Shown in pieces: positions 31,619 to 41,294 of a DNA stretch of 64,000 nt (the stretch's first letter is position 1; every line of letters begins with the position of its first letter). The position numbers and the translations under genes were made by a program. Source of the stretch: Lutispora saccharofermentans (lineage in GTDB: Bacteria; Bacillota; Clostridia; Lutisporales; Lutisporaceae); assembly GCF_024363565.1 (NCBI RefSeq), contig NZ_JAJEKE010000015.1:43551-107550 (forward strand), given 5' to 3'. The notes beneath the pieces are model-generated. The model saw only the letters and a list, made by a program, of their open reading frames with translations, made no database searches and was not told the DNA's origin.

Positions 31619-32515
31619 CTAATTATAACCTAACGCCTTTAGAGCCGATAAGCTGTCCCTCCAATCTCTTTTAACCTTCACCCAGAGCTGCAGGTTCACT
31701 TTACAGTTCAATAAATTTTCTATATCAACTCTTGATTTGCTTCCGATGGCTTTAAGCATAGACCCTTGTTTTCCTATTATTATCCTCTTATGTGATTCCT
31801 TCTCACAATATATGGTGGCCTCTATATCAATTATGTCTTTATCTTTTCTCTCTTTCATGGAAGTCACTTCAACTGCAGTGCCGTGAGGAATCTCTTCTCT
31901 GGCTAGCAGAAGTATTTTTTCTCTTATATATTCGGCGACGATAAACCTTTCAGGAACATCCGTTATCATGTCTTGTGGGAAATACATAGGTCCTTCAGGC
32001 AAGAACTTCACTATTTCCTTTATCAAGTCATCTGTATTATTCCCCATTTTAGCGGATATGGGCACTATGCTGTCAAATATATTTTCATATAGCGTAATCT
32101 TTGCCAGAACGCCTTCCAATTCTCTCTTTGATATTTTATCAATCTTATTTAATGCCAATATTTTTCTCGTCTTAACATTCTTAACAGTATCAAATATGAA
32201 TATATCTCCGCTTCCAATCTGAGCAGAGCAATCGATCAGAACCACAGTTACATCAACACCCTTTAAGGATTGCACAGCGGCACTTACCATATATTCACCC
32301 AGCTTATGCTTGGGTTTATGTATTCCCGGTGTATCTAAAAAAACTATCTGATGATCCTGTTGCGTCAATATACACCTTATAGTATTCCTAGTAGTTTGGG
32401 GCTTATCGGATATAATATTTAACCGCTCGCCCATAAATGTATTTATAAGTGTAGATTTTCCCACATTAGGTCTTCCTATTATAGACACAAAGCCTGATCT
32501 AAAAACGCTATCCAT
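31619..32515 (-). CDS. era: GTPase Era
   Basis: 298 residues; binds the 3' end of 16S rRNA during 30S assembly. The G domain has G1 GRPNVGKSTLI, G2 around TTRNTIR, G3 DTPGIHKP and G4 NKID. The C-terminal KH domain has the RIIIGKQGSMLKAIG loop. The start chosen is the ATG after AAGGAGGAGATGAT; an ATG seven codons upstream is inside the Shine-Dalgarno region. It is located between cdd and recO. Confidence 0.97.
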   Translation of the reverse strand: MDSVFRSGFVSIIGRPNVGKSTLINTFMGERLNIISDKPQTTRNTIRCILTQQDHQIVFLDTPGIHKPKHKLGEYMVSAAVQSLKGVDVTVVLIDCSAQIGSGDIFIFDTVKNVKTRKILALNKIDKISKRELEGVLAKITLYENIFDSIVPISAKMGNNTDDLIKEIVKFLPEGPMYFPQDMITDVPERFIVAEYIREKILLLAREEIPHGTAVEVTSMKERKDKDIIDIEATIYCEKESHKRIIIGKQGSMLKAIGSKSRVDIENLLNCKVNLQLWVKVKRDWRDSLSALKALGYN

Positions 32516-32582
32516 ATCATCTCCTCCTTCCATCATTTTATTTTTAATCCTTGTTCCGGATGATCAATTGCCGATATTTCTT

Positions 32583-32981
32583 CTAAACTTCCTTGATTGC
32601 CTCAAATTCGGTAAATGCGTAAGGCAAAAGATCGCTCAATTTATATGTTACGATTTTATGTCCATCTGTAAAAATAAGCTTCAAATCCAACCCAAACTCA
32701 GACATAAATTGTCTGCATATACCGCAGGGATAAGTAATATCATCGCTGCTGCTGACAATTGCAATGGCTTCAAATTCTTTCTCGCCTTCTGAAATCGCTT
32801 TTGTAAAAGCTGTCCTCTCAGCGCATATCGTAGCGCCATAAGATGCATTTTCAATATTACATCCTGTATATATCTTGCCGGATTTACCGAGAAGTGCGGC
32901 TCCGACTTTAAAGTTGGAATACTTTACATAAGCTTTCTCTCTTGCTTCTTTGGCTTTCTCAATCAAAAAGTCATAACTCAT
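32583..32981 (-). CDS. cdd: cytidine deaminase
   Basis: 132 residues, the short homotetrameric type. The zinc site is CAERTAF (Cys plus catalytic Glu) and PCGICRQ (two Cys). The N-terminal AYVKYSNFKVGAALLG holds the substrate loop. It deaminates cytidine and deoxycytidine to uridine forms in pyrimidine salvage. It lies upstream of era, as in Bacillus, but dgkA is absent and a DUF3048 gene takes its place. Confidence 0.96.
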   Translation of the reverse strand: MSYDFLIEKAKEAREKAYVKYSNFKVGAALLGKSGKIYTGCNIENASYGATICAERTAFTKAISEGEKEFEAIAIVSSSDDITYPCGICRQFMSEFGLDLKLIFTDGHKIVTYKLSDLLPYAFTEFEAIKEV

Positions 32982-32985
32982 CTAA

Positions 32986-34038
32986 TCACTCTCCGAATTC
33001 TATTTTGACATACTCCGGAACTACTTGAATCCAGGTTACGCCTTTATTGACAAGGATTTCTTCCCCTTTTACATTTTTATATATAGTTTTGCCGCTTCGG
33101 CTGGATTTGTTCCATTCTATTTCAATAAGCTTTCCGCCCGTTAAGAGATAGCCTCTGTTCTTGCCAATATTACTGATTTCCAGCCTTCCAACCTTATCCA
33201 CCACTTTTACCCCTGCTCTTTCGACTATAATATTTGTTGCTTTAATATCTTTTTTAGATTCCTTATCCTTCATATTATCGCCGTTTATCTGCCTATAATA
33301 TACTTTTTCTTCTTTATTATATATATATGAGACCTTATATCTTTTATCATAATTTATAACAATTTTTTGTCCATTTCCGCCATCAGGTATTACAAAATCA
33401 TCGTTAAAATTGAAGTATTGAGGGGCGGTTTTATTTTCAAGCTTTTTGTTCAGTGATACCTCCCTCATCATCCTTGTATTGGTATATAGATTATGGGGCA
33501 TTTTTCTGTCAGTCGACCGCCAAAAAACCGGAGTACCTACCAGATCATTATATGCATCTACTTTTAATGTTTTAATATCGCTTAATGCCTGAGGGCTGCC
33601 TCCGCAGTGAACATAAATAGAACCGTACTCTAAAGCCTTATCAATAAAATATGGTCTTGCACTCCTCACAGGTCCGATCTTCTCCGAAGAGATATGATGG
33701 TATATGGCCATATACCTGGTGATATTGCCTTCTACAGGCATTTCATAAATTATGTCGGCTTCACTCAAGCCGGATTGAGGTCTGGCGCTTATCTCATTAT
33801 CTATCATTACGGCAATAGGCCTGTATTTTATTTCTGCTTCATCCGTCACTCCCAAGCCGGTAAGAGAACAGGCAAATTTATTTTCCTGAGCCGGTTCTTC
33901 TATAGGTCCATTTTCATCCGTTGTGCTTGTTTCCGTGTCCTCATCCGGCTTTGCCGGTTCCGCTTTAGGTTTACAGGCAGACGCTAATATTCCAATTATT
34001 GCAATAATTATTAAGAGAGCCCTCAAGGATGACTTCAT
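32986..34038 (-). CDS. DUF3048 (YerB-like) lipoprotein
   Basis: 350 residues. The N-terminus has a lipoprotein signal with lipobox LASAC at about residue 22, followed by a Glu/Thr/Pro-rich linker. Residues about 60-200 hold the DUF3048 N-terminal domain (RPIAVMIDNEISARPQSGLS, ADIIYEMPVEGNITRYMAIY, RSARPYFIDKALEYG) and the rest the C-terminal domain (WRSTDRKMPHNLYTNT). Its role outside the membrane is unknown. ATG follows AAGAAGGG. It is 4 nt upstream of cdd, an unusual neighbour, and probably transcribed with it. Confidence 0.88.
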   Translation of the reverse strand: MKSSLRALLIIIAIIGILASACKPKAEPAKPDEDTETSTTDENGPIEEPAQENKFACSLTGLGVTDEAEIKYRPIAVMIDNEISARPQSGLSEADIIYEMPVEGNITRYMAIYHHISSEKIGPVRSARPYFIDKALEYGSIYVHCGGSPQALSDIKTLKVDAYNDLVGTPVFWRSTDRKMPHNLYTNTRMMREVSLNKKLENKTAPQYFNFNDDFVIPDGGNGQKIVINYDKRYKVSYIYNKEEKVYYRQINGDNMKDKESKKDIKATNIIVERAGVKVVDKVGRLEISNIGKNRGYLLTGGKLIEIEWNKSSRSGKTIYKNVKGEEILVNKGVTWIQVVPEYVKIEFGE

Positions 34039-34131
34039 TCTAACCCTTCTTTCATATTAATTTAATTTGTCATGCTAAATCTTCCCACAAAACAGATGAT
34101 CTATCAGTTAATCCAAACGGTTTATTTATTT

Positions 34132-34608
34132 CTATCTGCTGATTTTCAATATATTCAAAATATCGTCTTGCTTCTTGAACATTAATATTTCATCTTTCTC
34201 ATCTTCATGATCATACCCCAAAAGGTGCAGCATTCCATGGACCAAAAGGAATGCGATCTCTCGTTCCTTGCTATGCCCATATTCCTCTGCCTGCTCAATA
34301 GCTTTTTCTACAGATATGACTATGTCACCTAACGGCCGTTCCCCCTCGAAACGATCTGCCGGGCCATCCTTAGGCTCATCTTCAAACTCCAGCATGGGAA
34401 ATGATAAAACATCTGTAGGTTTATCGATATTCCTAAATTGCTTGTTAAGAGACTGTATTTCTTGGTTGTCTACAAAAGATATGCTGATTTCAAAGTTTTC
34501 ATTCCATTCCTCATAATTCAGTACGCCTTTTACAATCCCGCTTACAAAGCTCTCCATGTCCTCAGCAGCTTTCAATATGCTCTGGCGATTATCAATTAAT
34601 ACTGTCAA
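34132..34608 (-). CDS. ybeY: endoribonuclease YbeY
   Basis: 158 residues from a TTG preceded by GGGAGTGG; this gives the typical start TVLIDNRQ. The metal-binding motif is HGMLHLLGYDHE (three His) near residue 125. SLNKQFRNIDKPTDVLSFPM is the family core. YbeY takes part in 16S rRNA 3'-end maturation and 70S quality control. It lies 26 nt after the pgpH gene in the phoH-ybeY-era order. Confidence 0.95.
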   Translation of the reverse strand: MTVLIDNRQSILKAAEDMESFVSGIVKGVLNYEEWNENFEISISFVDNQEIQSLNKQFRNIDKPTDVLSFPMLEFEDEPKDGPADRFEGERPLGDIVISVEKAIEQAEEYGHSKEREIAFLLVHGMLHLLGYDHEDEKDEILMFKKQDDILNILKISR

Positions 34609-34634
34609 TATATCCACTCCCATTCTCACTGATA

Positions 34635-36692
34635 TTAATCTTCTTTAAGGTTCTCAGGGTATTCTATCCTTTCATGAAAGATGCCCGCCAAAACCTTTAC
34701 AAAAGCCTGGACAACGCTTTCCATATCCTTCAGGGTCAAGTTGCATTCGCTGAGTTGATTGTCATTTATTTTTTCAAAAAGTATTTTCCTTACTCCCTTT
34801 TCTACCCCATCCTTTGTAGGCTCGCTCAAGGATCTGATATAAGCTTCGGCGGAATCTGCCAACATAACTATGGCAGCCTCCTTGCTCTGGGGTTTCAATG
34901 AAGGATAGCGGAATTTGTCTTCCTCCACCGCATCTTCGCTTTGAGAAGCTATGGCCTTGTGATAAAAATAGGCTACCAGAGTATTTCCATGATGCTGCCC
35001 TATTATATCGATAACCTTGGACGGCAGCTTATACTTTTTGGCAGTTTCAATCCCGTCTTTTACATGAGAAATAATGATCGATGCACTTAAGCTGGGAGAA
35101 ATTTTATCATGAAGATTTTCTTGGGTTAATTGATTCTCTTTAAAAAAATAAGGCCTTTTGAGTTTTCCTATATCATGATAATATGAGCCGACTCTGCAGA
35201 GCAAGGCATTCGCTCCTACCTCTTCCGCAGCAGCCTCAGAAAGGTTGCCTACCAATATGGAATGATAATAGGTCCCTGGGGCTTCTATCAAAAGCCGTCT
35301 CAAAAGCGGCTGATTGGGATTGGATAGCTCAAGAAGCTTCATCGGTGTTATAATGTCGAATACCGATTCAAAAAAAGGCAGCAAACCGATTGTGAGCACT
35401 GAAGTAAAGATCCCGCCAACGATACCATAGCTGACATCATAAATAAAGGATTTGGTCTCGATATTATTAATCAGCCCGAAGCTAAAGATAGACAAAGCAT
35501 TTATAAATGCCACCGCTAATCCGGCATAAATAACCATGCTTCTATGATGGGTTTTTGAAACTATTATAGAGCCCAAAATCCCTCCAAGCAATATAGATAT
35601 CATCAAAGCGTTATTAAAATCTGTGACAAATCCTACTATTATAGTCATCAATACGTTTACTATAATGGCTATTCTGGTATCTGCGAGAATAGTTATAATA
35701 AATGCACAGGCAGGTATAGGCATTATATAAAACGAAATGTGTTTTGTTCCAACTGCTATCAATAGGATAATAACAATGATAATGCTTGTCAAAAGCAATG
35801 CCGAATTGCTTGTCCAAACATTGGGACAAAAACGCCATACATATAAGCAAAATATTATCATGGAAACCATTATTAAAGCCCCATATGATAAAATGATCCT
35901 TAAATCATTGCCGCTTTCATCCTTTAGAAGCCCATAGGCCTTCAGCAGTTGTATCTGCTGACTGTTAACTTCTTGGCCCTTGCTTATGATCCTTGTGCCT
36001 TTTTTTATCAGGATCTCATCAATATCAGCCCGGGCTTCACTTTTTCTCAGGTTTGTTTCTGTTTCATCATAAAAGAGATTTGGCTTTATTATAGTCATAG
36101 CGATTTTTGAGCCTACATCGTTCAGCTTGCTTCTTTTAGGCAGCTTTGAAAAGAAATCGGCTATTTCCTCTTTTTTGCTTTCAAGCTGCATTTCGCTGAG
36201 CCTTTCATTCAATATCTGATTGATAAGGTATTTAACATTCTCCTTAACCTGCAGCAAATCTTGCTGAGAGCAATTCAGCAATAATATATAGGCTTCCTTG
36301 TCTAAAACTATGGCAGGACTATTTTCTAAGCTTTCAAGTTTTTGCTCTATACTCAACTCTTCCAGACTTCTTTGCTCCTCCAGCTGATTGAAGAACATAT
36401 TGATTTGTTTTTCAAGCTCTATTTGCACAGTCAAATCTACTCTATAAATAGGCTGCACCATATTTTCGGCTTCTTTACGCTTGATTTCTGTCGCCGCCTT
36501 ATCAACCATATTAGCCGGTGCATCAATATCAATATCCGCAATATCCCCAATATTCAAGATATACTGTTTTGGAGCTGCGGTAATTATTAAGACTATATAT
36601 ATGATTAAAAACATGGAAATCAGCACTGAAGCTTTCGTGAGGTTATTATTGGTCCAAGCATTCACTGGCTTAAGCTTCTTTTGTTTATCCAT
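34635..36692 (-). CDS. pgpH: 7TM-HD cyclic-di-AMP phosphodiesterase (PgpH/YqfF family)
   Basis: 685 residues. An N-terminal membrane helix (about 17-38) precedes a large extracytoplasmic 7TMR-HDED domain (to about 265). Seven membrane helices fill about 270-455. The C-terminal HD domain has APGTYYHSILVGNLSEAAAE, SYYHDIGKLKRPYFF and IIGQHHG, the HD metal residues. The family degrades c-di-AMP to pApA, setting osmolyte and wall balance. ATG follows CGTGGAGGTG. It stands between phoH and ybeY as in Bacillus. Confidence 0.95.
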   Translation of the reverse strand: MDKQKKLKPVNAWTNNNLTKASVLISMFLIIYIVLIITAAPKQYILNIGDIADIDIDAPANMVDKAATEIKRKEAENMVQPIYRVDLTVQIELEKQINMFFNQLEEQRSLEELSIEQKLESLENSPAIVLDKEAYILLLNCSQQDLLQVKENVKYLINQILNERLSEMQLESKKEEIADFFSKLPKRSKLNDVGSKIAMTIIKPNLFYDETETNLRKSEARADIDEILIKKGTRIISKGQEVNSQQIQLLKAYGLLKDESGNDLRIILSYGALIMVSMIIFCLYVWRFCPNVWTSNSALLLTSIIIVIILLIAVGTKHISFYIMPIPACAFIITILADTRIAIIVNVLMTIIVGFVTDFNNALMISILLGGILGSIIVSKTHHRSMVIYAGLAVAFINALSIFSFGLINNIETKSFIYDVSYGIVGGIFTSVLTIGLLPFFESVFDIITPMKLLELSNPNQPLLRRLLIEAPGTYYHSILVGNLSEAAAEEVGANALLCRVGSYYHDIGKLKRPYFFKENQLTQENLHDKISPSLSASIIISHVKDGIETAKKYKLPSKVIDIIGQHHGNTLVAYFYHKAIASQSEDAVEEDKFRYPSLKPQSKEAAIVMLADSAEAYIRSLSEPTKDGVEKGVRKILFEKINDNQLSECNLTLKDMESVVQAFVKVLAGIFHERIEYPENLKED

Positions 36693-36707
36693 AATTCACC
36701 TCCACGC

Positions 36708-37700
36708 TTATTCGATAAAGGATTCATTGTTTCCCGCATTCTCTTCCTCGTATTTTTCATAAGCTTTTATGATATGCTGTACAAGCTTATGTCTTACAAC
36801 ATCTTTCTCTCCTAAATGAATAAAATCTATTCCGTTTATGTCCTTTAATATATCCTCTACTTCCTTTAATCCCGAAAATCTGCCTCTGGGCAAATCTATT
36901 TGGGTGACATCTCCTGTAATAATAGCCTTTGATCCAAAACCCAACCGGGTCAGAAACATCTTCATTTGCTCGGGGGTAGTGTTTTGGGCTTCATCCAAGA
37001 TGATGTACGAATCATCCAAGGTTCTGCCTCTCATATAGGCTAAGGGCGCCACCTCAATCAAGCCCTTTTCCATGTTTTTTTGGAAATTTTCCACTCCCAT
37101 TATATCGTACAATGCATCATATAAAGGCCTAAGATAAGGATCTACTTTGTCTTGCAAGTCTCCGGGAAGAAAGCCCAGCTTTTCTCCGGCTTCAACTGCA
37201 GGCCTTGTAAGGACGATCCTGTTTACTTCTTTATTTTTAAAGGCTTTGATTGCCATTGCCATCGCCAAATATGTCTTTCCGGTACCTGCCGGTCCTATAG
37301 CAAATACTACTTCATTATTTTTTATTGCATCAATATACTTCTTTTGCCCAAGGGTCTTGCATCTTATTACTTTTCCTCTGGCTGTCGTAATGATTACCCC
37401 GATGAGCTCTGCTGTTTTTTTATCTTCACCGTCACGGACCAGCCTGATCGCATAATCAACGGTATGACTGCTTATGCCTCCTTCATCGTCAAGCTTCTTT
37501 ACCAGCATATCTATAACTTTATGAGCCATGGATGCATTATCATCATCTCCGATGATTCTGAGCTCGTCATCTCTCAATATCACGTCTACACTGAATTCAT
37601 TTTGAATTAATGATAAGTTCTGATCAAAATCTCCGAACAATAGCTTTGTTTTGTCCATATCCATTAATATAACCTTTTCCTCTGATGTGCCGCTTGTCAA
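36708..37700 (-). CDS. phoH: PhoH-like ATPase
   Basis: 330 residues. The N-terminal 100 residues are a KH-like domain. The P-loop is AIGPAGTGKTYLAMAMAIKA near residue 143; Walker B is DDSYIILDEAQNT; ITGDVTQIDLPRG follows. It is a predicted RNA-associated ATPase that functions with YbeY. The start is TTG after GTAGGAGGAG. It lies between yqfD and pgpH in the standard order. Confidence 0.95.
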   Translation of the reverse strand: MTSGTSEEKVILMDMDKTKLLFGDFDQNLSLIQNEFSVDVILRDDELRIIGDDDNASMAHKVIDMLVKKLDDEGGISSHTVDYAIRLVRDGEDKKTAELIGVIITTARGKVIRCKTLGQKKYIDAIKNNEVVFAIGPAGTGKTYLAMAMAIKAFKNKEVNRIVLTRPAVEAGEKLGFLPGDLQDKVDPYLRPLYDALYDIMGVENFQKNMEKGLIEVAPLAYMRGRTLDDSYIILDEAQNTTPEQMKMFLTRLGFGSKAIITGDVTQIDLPRGRFSGLKEVEDILKDINGIDFIHLGEKDVVRHKLVQHIIKAYEKYEEENAGNNESFIE

Positions 37701-37726
37701 ACTATACTCCTCCTACTTAAGTAAAT

Positions 37727-38905
37727 CTAATTTATCTTTGCTTTAGTTCCTATGTTTTCCAGAGCCTCAACATATATTTTGCCTATTACCGATTTTTCAT
37801 TAACAAAATAGTCTATTTTACTCTCAATAATAGCCGCGTCTTCAGGAATTTGCAGTTTTATTCTTGCATTCAATCGTTCCTCACATCTAGCCTTTGCCAT
37901 ATCTTCATTCAATCGTATATCTAAAGGCTTGAGCTCTTCGTACCTGGTAATGATCAACTTTATAGGGAAAACATAACTCCCAAAATTTAATAAATATATT
38001 TCTCTGTCACTTTTATTATATTCTTCAAAAGGTATTTTCTTATTCCTCTCGTACTTTTTCTTTATTATTTCTATCGCGTAGGTATTAAAGGCTTTCCCTG
38101 TTTTCTTATATTCGATTTGTTCAAAGGGAATTTCCTCCGCCTCTTCATACCACGTCCTTGCCTGAATCTCAGCTATGGAATGGACATAGCGATCTGGCAG
38201 ATTGCCCCTTATTATGGTACCGGACACCAAAACTTGGCCTTTTTGCACGGTATCTCCATCTTTCACCATACCGTCACCATTGAGAACAAGAATTTTTTCT
38301 ATAACACCATTTTTAGCGGCAACAATATCGCATGGCTCCTCCCTGCCTATAGGCTGCTGCTTCGGTCCCTTCTCTACAATAGTTACAAAGGCTTTTGTAC
38401 CCTTTATCTCTAAGCCGATCCATGTCAAGTCCGGCATCTTTATCAGCATGCTATTTTCGATTTCTCGCTTGTCTATCCTTCTCTTGCTTATTCCGACCCT
38501 TAAGCCTGCGATGTTCAAATTATCGATAATAGCTTGCTCGTCTAAGCTTTTCAATCCATGAATCTCAATCATCCATATATAAGAACTTAAAAGATATAAA
38601 AAAACAAATAATGCACCCAGTCCAAAGAAAAACCATTTCCTTTTTTTCACTGTTTTCATTTTGAAAGGTACACCGCATTTTTCTATTATTTTAATATTGC
38701 TGTCAGTTTTTCTGACTATAGTACGAAGCCTGGAGAAATCTTTAAGATTTATTTTTGCTTTTATAGTCGTATAGTCTATTTTTTCTATATCCCAGATATA
38801 TATGCCGTTTACTACAGCTAAGTTAATAAATCGTTCAATCTTAACGCCTTTTATTATTATGATAGCATATCCGCAAAAATAATTCCATAATCTCAGAATA
38901 AACAA
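37727..38905 (-). CDS. yqfD: sporulation protein YqfD
   Basis: 392 residues. A cytoplasmic N-terminal part (about 1-90) leads to one membrane helix at about 92-112 (WFFFGLGALFVFLYLLSSYI), then a large extracytoplasmic domain (EIHGLKSLDEQAIIDNLNIA, WIGLEIKGTKAFVTIVEKGP). YqfD is made in the mother cell during sporulation and is required for normal spore formation in Bacillus. The start is TTG, with GGGGTGATG just upstream. It follows yqfC by 12 nt. Confidence 0.93.
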   Translation of the reverse strand: MFILRLWNYFCGYAIIIIKGVKIERFINLAVVNGIYIWDIEKIDYTTIKAKINLKDFSRLRTIVRKTDSNIKIIEKCGVPFKMKTVKKRKWFFFGLGALFVFLYLLSSYIWMIEIHGLKSLDEQAIIDNLNIAGLRVGISKRRIDKREIENSMLIKMPDLTWIGLEIKGTKAFVTIVEKGPKQQPIGREEPCDIVAAKNGVIEKILVLNGDGMVKDGDTVQKGQVLVSGTIIRGNLPDRYVHSIAEIQARTWYEEAEEIPFEQIEYKKTGKAFNTYAIEIIKKKYERNKKIPFEEYNKSDREIYLLNFGSYVFPIKLIITRYEELKPLDIRLNEDMAKARCEERLNARIKLQIPEDAAIIESKIDYFVNEKSVIGKIYVEALENIGTKAKIN

Positions 38906-38917
38906 AGCATCACCCCA

Positions 38918-39190
38918 TCAATAGCTTACATTGCTTATATTTCCTGTTATTATAATCTCCTCTTGAATTATTGATTTGATAGTCAGTCTCTGTCCCGAAA
39001 CTGTCAATACCCCACATCCTGTGTTTACTCTTATCTGATTATCGCAATAGCTTATGACCCCCTTATGATTTTCAATTAAGACACTATCGGTGCCCAATAT
39101 TGAAATCTTAGGTATGTCTAAAGTAATATCTTTAGGCAGCTCCAAAGCATCTGATATCTTTTCCTTTATCTTATATGACTTTGAATTCAT
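38918..39190 (-). CDS. yqfC: sporulation protein YqfC
   Basis: 90 residues of the YabP/YqfC family, which has a short two-sheet fold. Typical phrases are LPKDITLDIPKISILGTDSV, LIENHKGVISYCDNQIRVNT and LTVSGQRLTIKSI. It is a sigma-E-controlled protein of the mother cell in Bacillus. The ATG at 39190 has GAGGTG 6 nt upstream. It begins the yqfC-yqfD-phoH-pgpH-ybeY run. Confidence 0.93.
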   Translation of the reverse strand: MNSKSYKIKEKISDALELPKDITLDIPKISILGTDSVLIENHKGVISYCDNQIRVNTGCGVLTVSGQRLTIKSIIQEEIIITGNISNVSY

Positions 39191-39238
39191 AACATACACC
39201 TCATAATAAATTTATGACAAAGCCCACTCTTTAGAACA

Positions 39239-39271
39239 AAAAACACATGAGGTTTTCACTCATGTGTTTTT
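39239..39271 (-). terminator. terminator of the nfeD-floA operon
   Basis: AAAAACACATGAG / CTCATGTGTTTTT perfect hairpin with a 7-nt loop, 14 nt past the stop of the gene at 39285. It is followed by TTTTTTG on the minus strand. Confidence 0.88.
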
Positions 39272-39284
39272 AAATCAGATCGTC

Positions 39285-39665
39285 TTATCTTCTTCTCAGC
39301 GCCAACGGTTTATCAAGAACCTCTGACATTATTATGGCATGCTGAAGCTCCGATAATCCTGCATCATAGGTTTCTTCAAGCCCGCCTAAAGATTCATTTT
39401 CAATAGGATTCTCCTCTGCAGCCCTGTAAGAATTGCTTCTGTTATCATCCCAGCTTGCGCCCTGCAGTACTGTCCTATTATCATATTCAAAACCGCTGCT
39501 ATATTGGAGATTTGCTTCCGGAGCCATATTTCGATCCTTATGGTCCGCGTTCTTAGTTTTTTTCGCTGATGATGGCATTGGCTTCTTCTTTTGATTGGCT
39601 TTGCCTATAGTGCCTATGATATTGGCAATAATAGAAATCAATATAAAGATCCATATACTTTTCAA
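39285..39665 (-). CDS. hypothetical membrane-anchored protein, 126 aa
   Basis: An N-terminal hydrophobic helix (IWIFILISIIANIIGTIG, residues 4-21) is followed by a Lys/Pro-rich stretch and a disordered acidic tail; near the C-terminus is a helical ELQHAIIMSEVLDKPLALRR. It is a single-span protein facing the cytoplasm or outside; no family is recognised. The start is TTG after CAGGGAATG. It is the last gene of the nfeD-floA operon, so a link to flotillin-type membrane domains is possible. Confidence 0.7.
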   Translation of the reverse strand: MKSIWIFILISIIANIIGTIGKANQKKKPMPSSAKKTKNADHKDRNMAPEANLQYSSGFEYDNRTVLQGASWDDNRSNSYRAAEENPIENESLGGLEETYDAGLSELQHAIIMSEVLDKPLALRRR

Positions 39666-39705
39666 TATGCATTCCCTGCCTTTATCCTAAACTCCGTACA
39701 GGAAT

Positions 39706-40698
39706 TTACTTTTTATCTTTAATTGATGCATCACTGCTCTTGCCAGATTTCGATATTGAATCTCTCATCTGAGTATCAGCTTGAATGTTTTGCATATTCA
39801 GATAGTCCATTACGCCCATTTTACCTTGTCTTAAGGCTTCCGCCATAGCTTTGGGCACTTCAGCTTCGGCTTCCACAACCTTTGCCCTCATCTCCTGAAC
39901 CCCTGCCTTCATCTCCTGCTCCTTTGCTACTGCCATAGCGCGCCTTTCTTCAGCTTTAGCCTGGGCTATCCTTTTATCTGCTTCAGCTTGGTCTGTCTGG
40001 AGCTGGGCGCCTATATTCCTTCCCACATCTACATCAGCAATATCTATTGACAAAATCTCAAAAGCCGTACCGGAGTCCAGGCCCTTGTTTAGTACGGTCC
40101 TGGAAATTAAATCGGGGTTCTCCAAGACGGCCTTGTGGCTTTCGGAGCTGCCTACTGTCGTTACTATTCCCTCTCCTACCCTGGCGATTATCGTCTCTTC
40201 ACCGGCTCCGCCTACCAGCCTATCGATATTGGCCCTCACCGTAACTCTGGCTTTTGCCTTGACTTCAATCCCGTCCTTGGCAACAGCTGCTACTACAGGT
40301 GTTTCAATAACTTTGGGGTTTACACTCATCTGAACGGCTTGAAGCACATCTCTGCCTGCCAAATCTATAGCCGCTGCTCTCTCAAAGCTCAGGTCTATCT
40401 GAGCTCTCTGAGCCGCAATAAGAGCGTTTACTACTCTATCAACATTTCCCCCTGCCAGATAATGAGCCTCCAATTGGTTGACAGAAACCCCAATACCTGC
40501 TTTCCTGGCCTTTATCAGCGGATTGACTATCCTGCTGGGAATTACCCTTCTGAGCCTCATTCCTACCAAGTTAAATATACCTACATTTACGCCTGCAGCT
40601 AGTGATGAAATCCACAATCCAATAGGTACAAAGCTCAGGAATATGGTTATTACCAAAATGATAACAAACAGAATTAAAATTGGTGCTAACAAATCCAT
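39706..40698 (-). CDS. floA: flotillin-like protein FloA (YqfA)
   Basis: 330 residues from the ATG after GAGGAGGAGATTTAG. Two closely spaced hydrophobic segments at the N-terminus form a membrane hairpin. The SPFH-like region includes [20 protein letters not shown], and the Ala/Glu/Lys-rich coiled coil ([19 protein letters not shown]) follows. FloA forms functional membrane microdomains. It follows nfeD with a 1-nt gap. Confidence 0.96.
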   Translation of the reverse strand: MDLLAPILILFVIILVITIFLSFVPIGLWISSLAAGVNVGIFNLVGMRLRRVIPSRIVNPLIKARKAGIGVSVNQLEAHYLAGGNVDRVVNALIAAQRAQIDLSFERAAAIDLAGRDVLQAVQMSVNPKVIETPVVAAVAKDGIEVKAKARVTVRANIDRLVGGAGEETIIARVGEGIVTTVGSSESHKAVLENPDLISRTVLNKGLDSGTAFEILSIDIADVDVGRNIGAQLQTDQAEADKRIAQAKAEERRAMAVAKEQEMKAGVQEMRAKVVEAEAEVPKAMAEALRQGKMGVMDYLNMQNIQADTQMRDSISKSGKSSDASIKDKK

Positions 40699-40699
40699 A

Positions 40700-41194
40700 C
40701 TAAATCTCCTCCTCATATTGTTTTACTATAATTTTCATGCTTTCAACTTCCGACACAATAATTTTTGCCCCTTTATCTATGAATTCACCTTGAGATTGAG
40801 CATTAATTCTCTTGCCGTCAATCATTACTACACCCGAAGGTCTGAGAGGTGTTTCCGCGATACCTGTTTTTCCTATAAAGGAATCATCCTTTTTGGAGCT
40901 CGTATAGCCTTCTTCTTGTTTTTGCTCTGTATCTAGTATAAGAAATTTCATAAATTTACTGCCATAACCTAATTTATACATTATTACAATTACTAATACA
41001 AATAGCGCTATTGTGGCAATAATAAGCAATAAAGCCTCATAGATGCTTGAAGTGATCATTGCCACACTGATGATAACACATATTATCCCTGATACCCCTG
41101 CTACTCCAAAACCGGGCATCAAACCTTCAATAGTAAGCAGCACCAACCCAAGCACATATAAAAAAACCGTCAGCGCATTCCAATCGCCAAACAA
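40700..41194 (-). CDS. NfeD-family membrane protein (YqeZ-type, short form)
   Basis: 164 residues. About 1-80 hold three membrane helices ([53 protein letters not shown]). The C-terminal part is an OB-fold ([40 protein letters not shown]). It lacks the ClpP-like protease domain of the long form. NfeD proteins act with flotillins, and here the next gene is floA. The start is TTG after AAAGGGGG. Confidence 0.92.
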   Translation of the reverse strand: MFGDWNALTVFLYVLGLVLLTIEGLMPGFGVAGVSGIICVIISVAMITSSIYEALLLIIATIALFVLVIVIMYKLGYGSKFMKFLILDTEQKQEEGYTSSKKDDSFIGKTGIAETPLRPSGVVMIDGKRINAQSQGEFIDKGAKIIVSEVESMKIIVKQYEEEI

Positions 41195-41294
41195 AACATT
41201 TACCCCCTTTAGATTCGTTGAGTATATTATAAACTCAATTATGAAGTTTATAATATATTAATATTATTATACACCAGTGTTATAACCATTTCTA

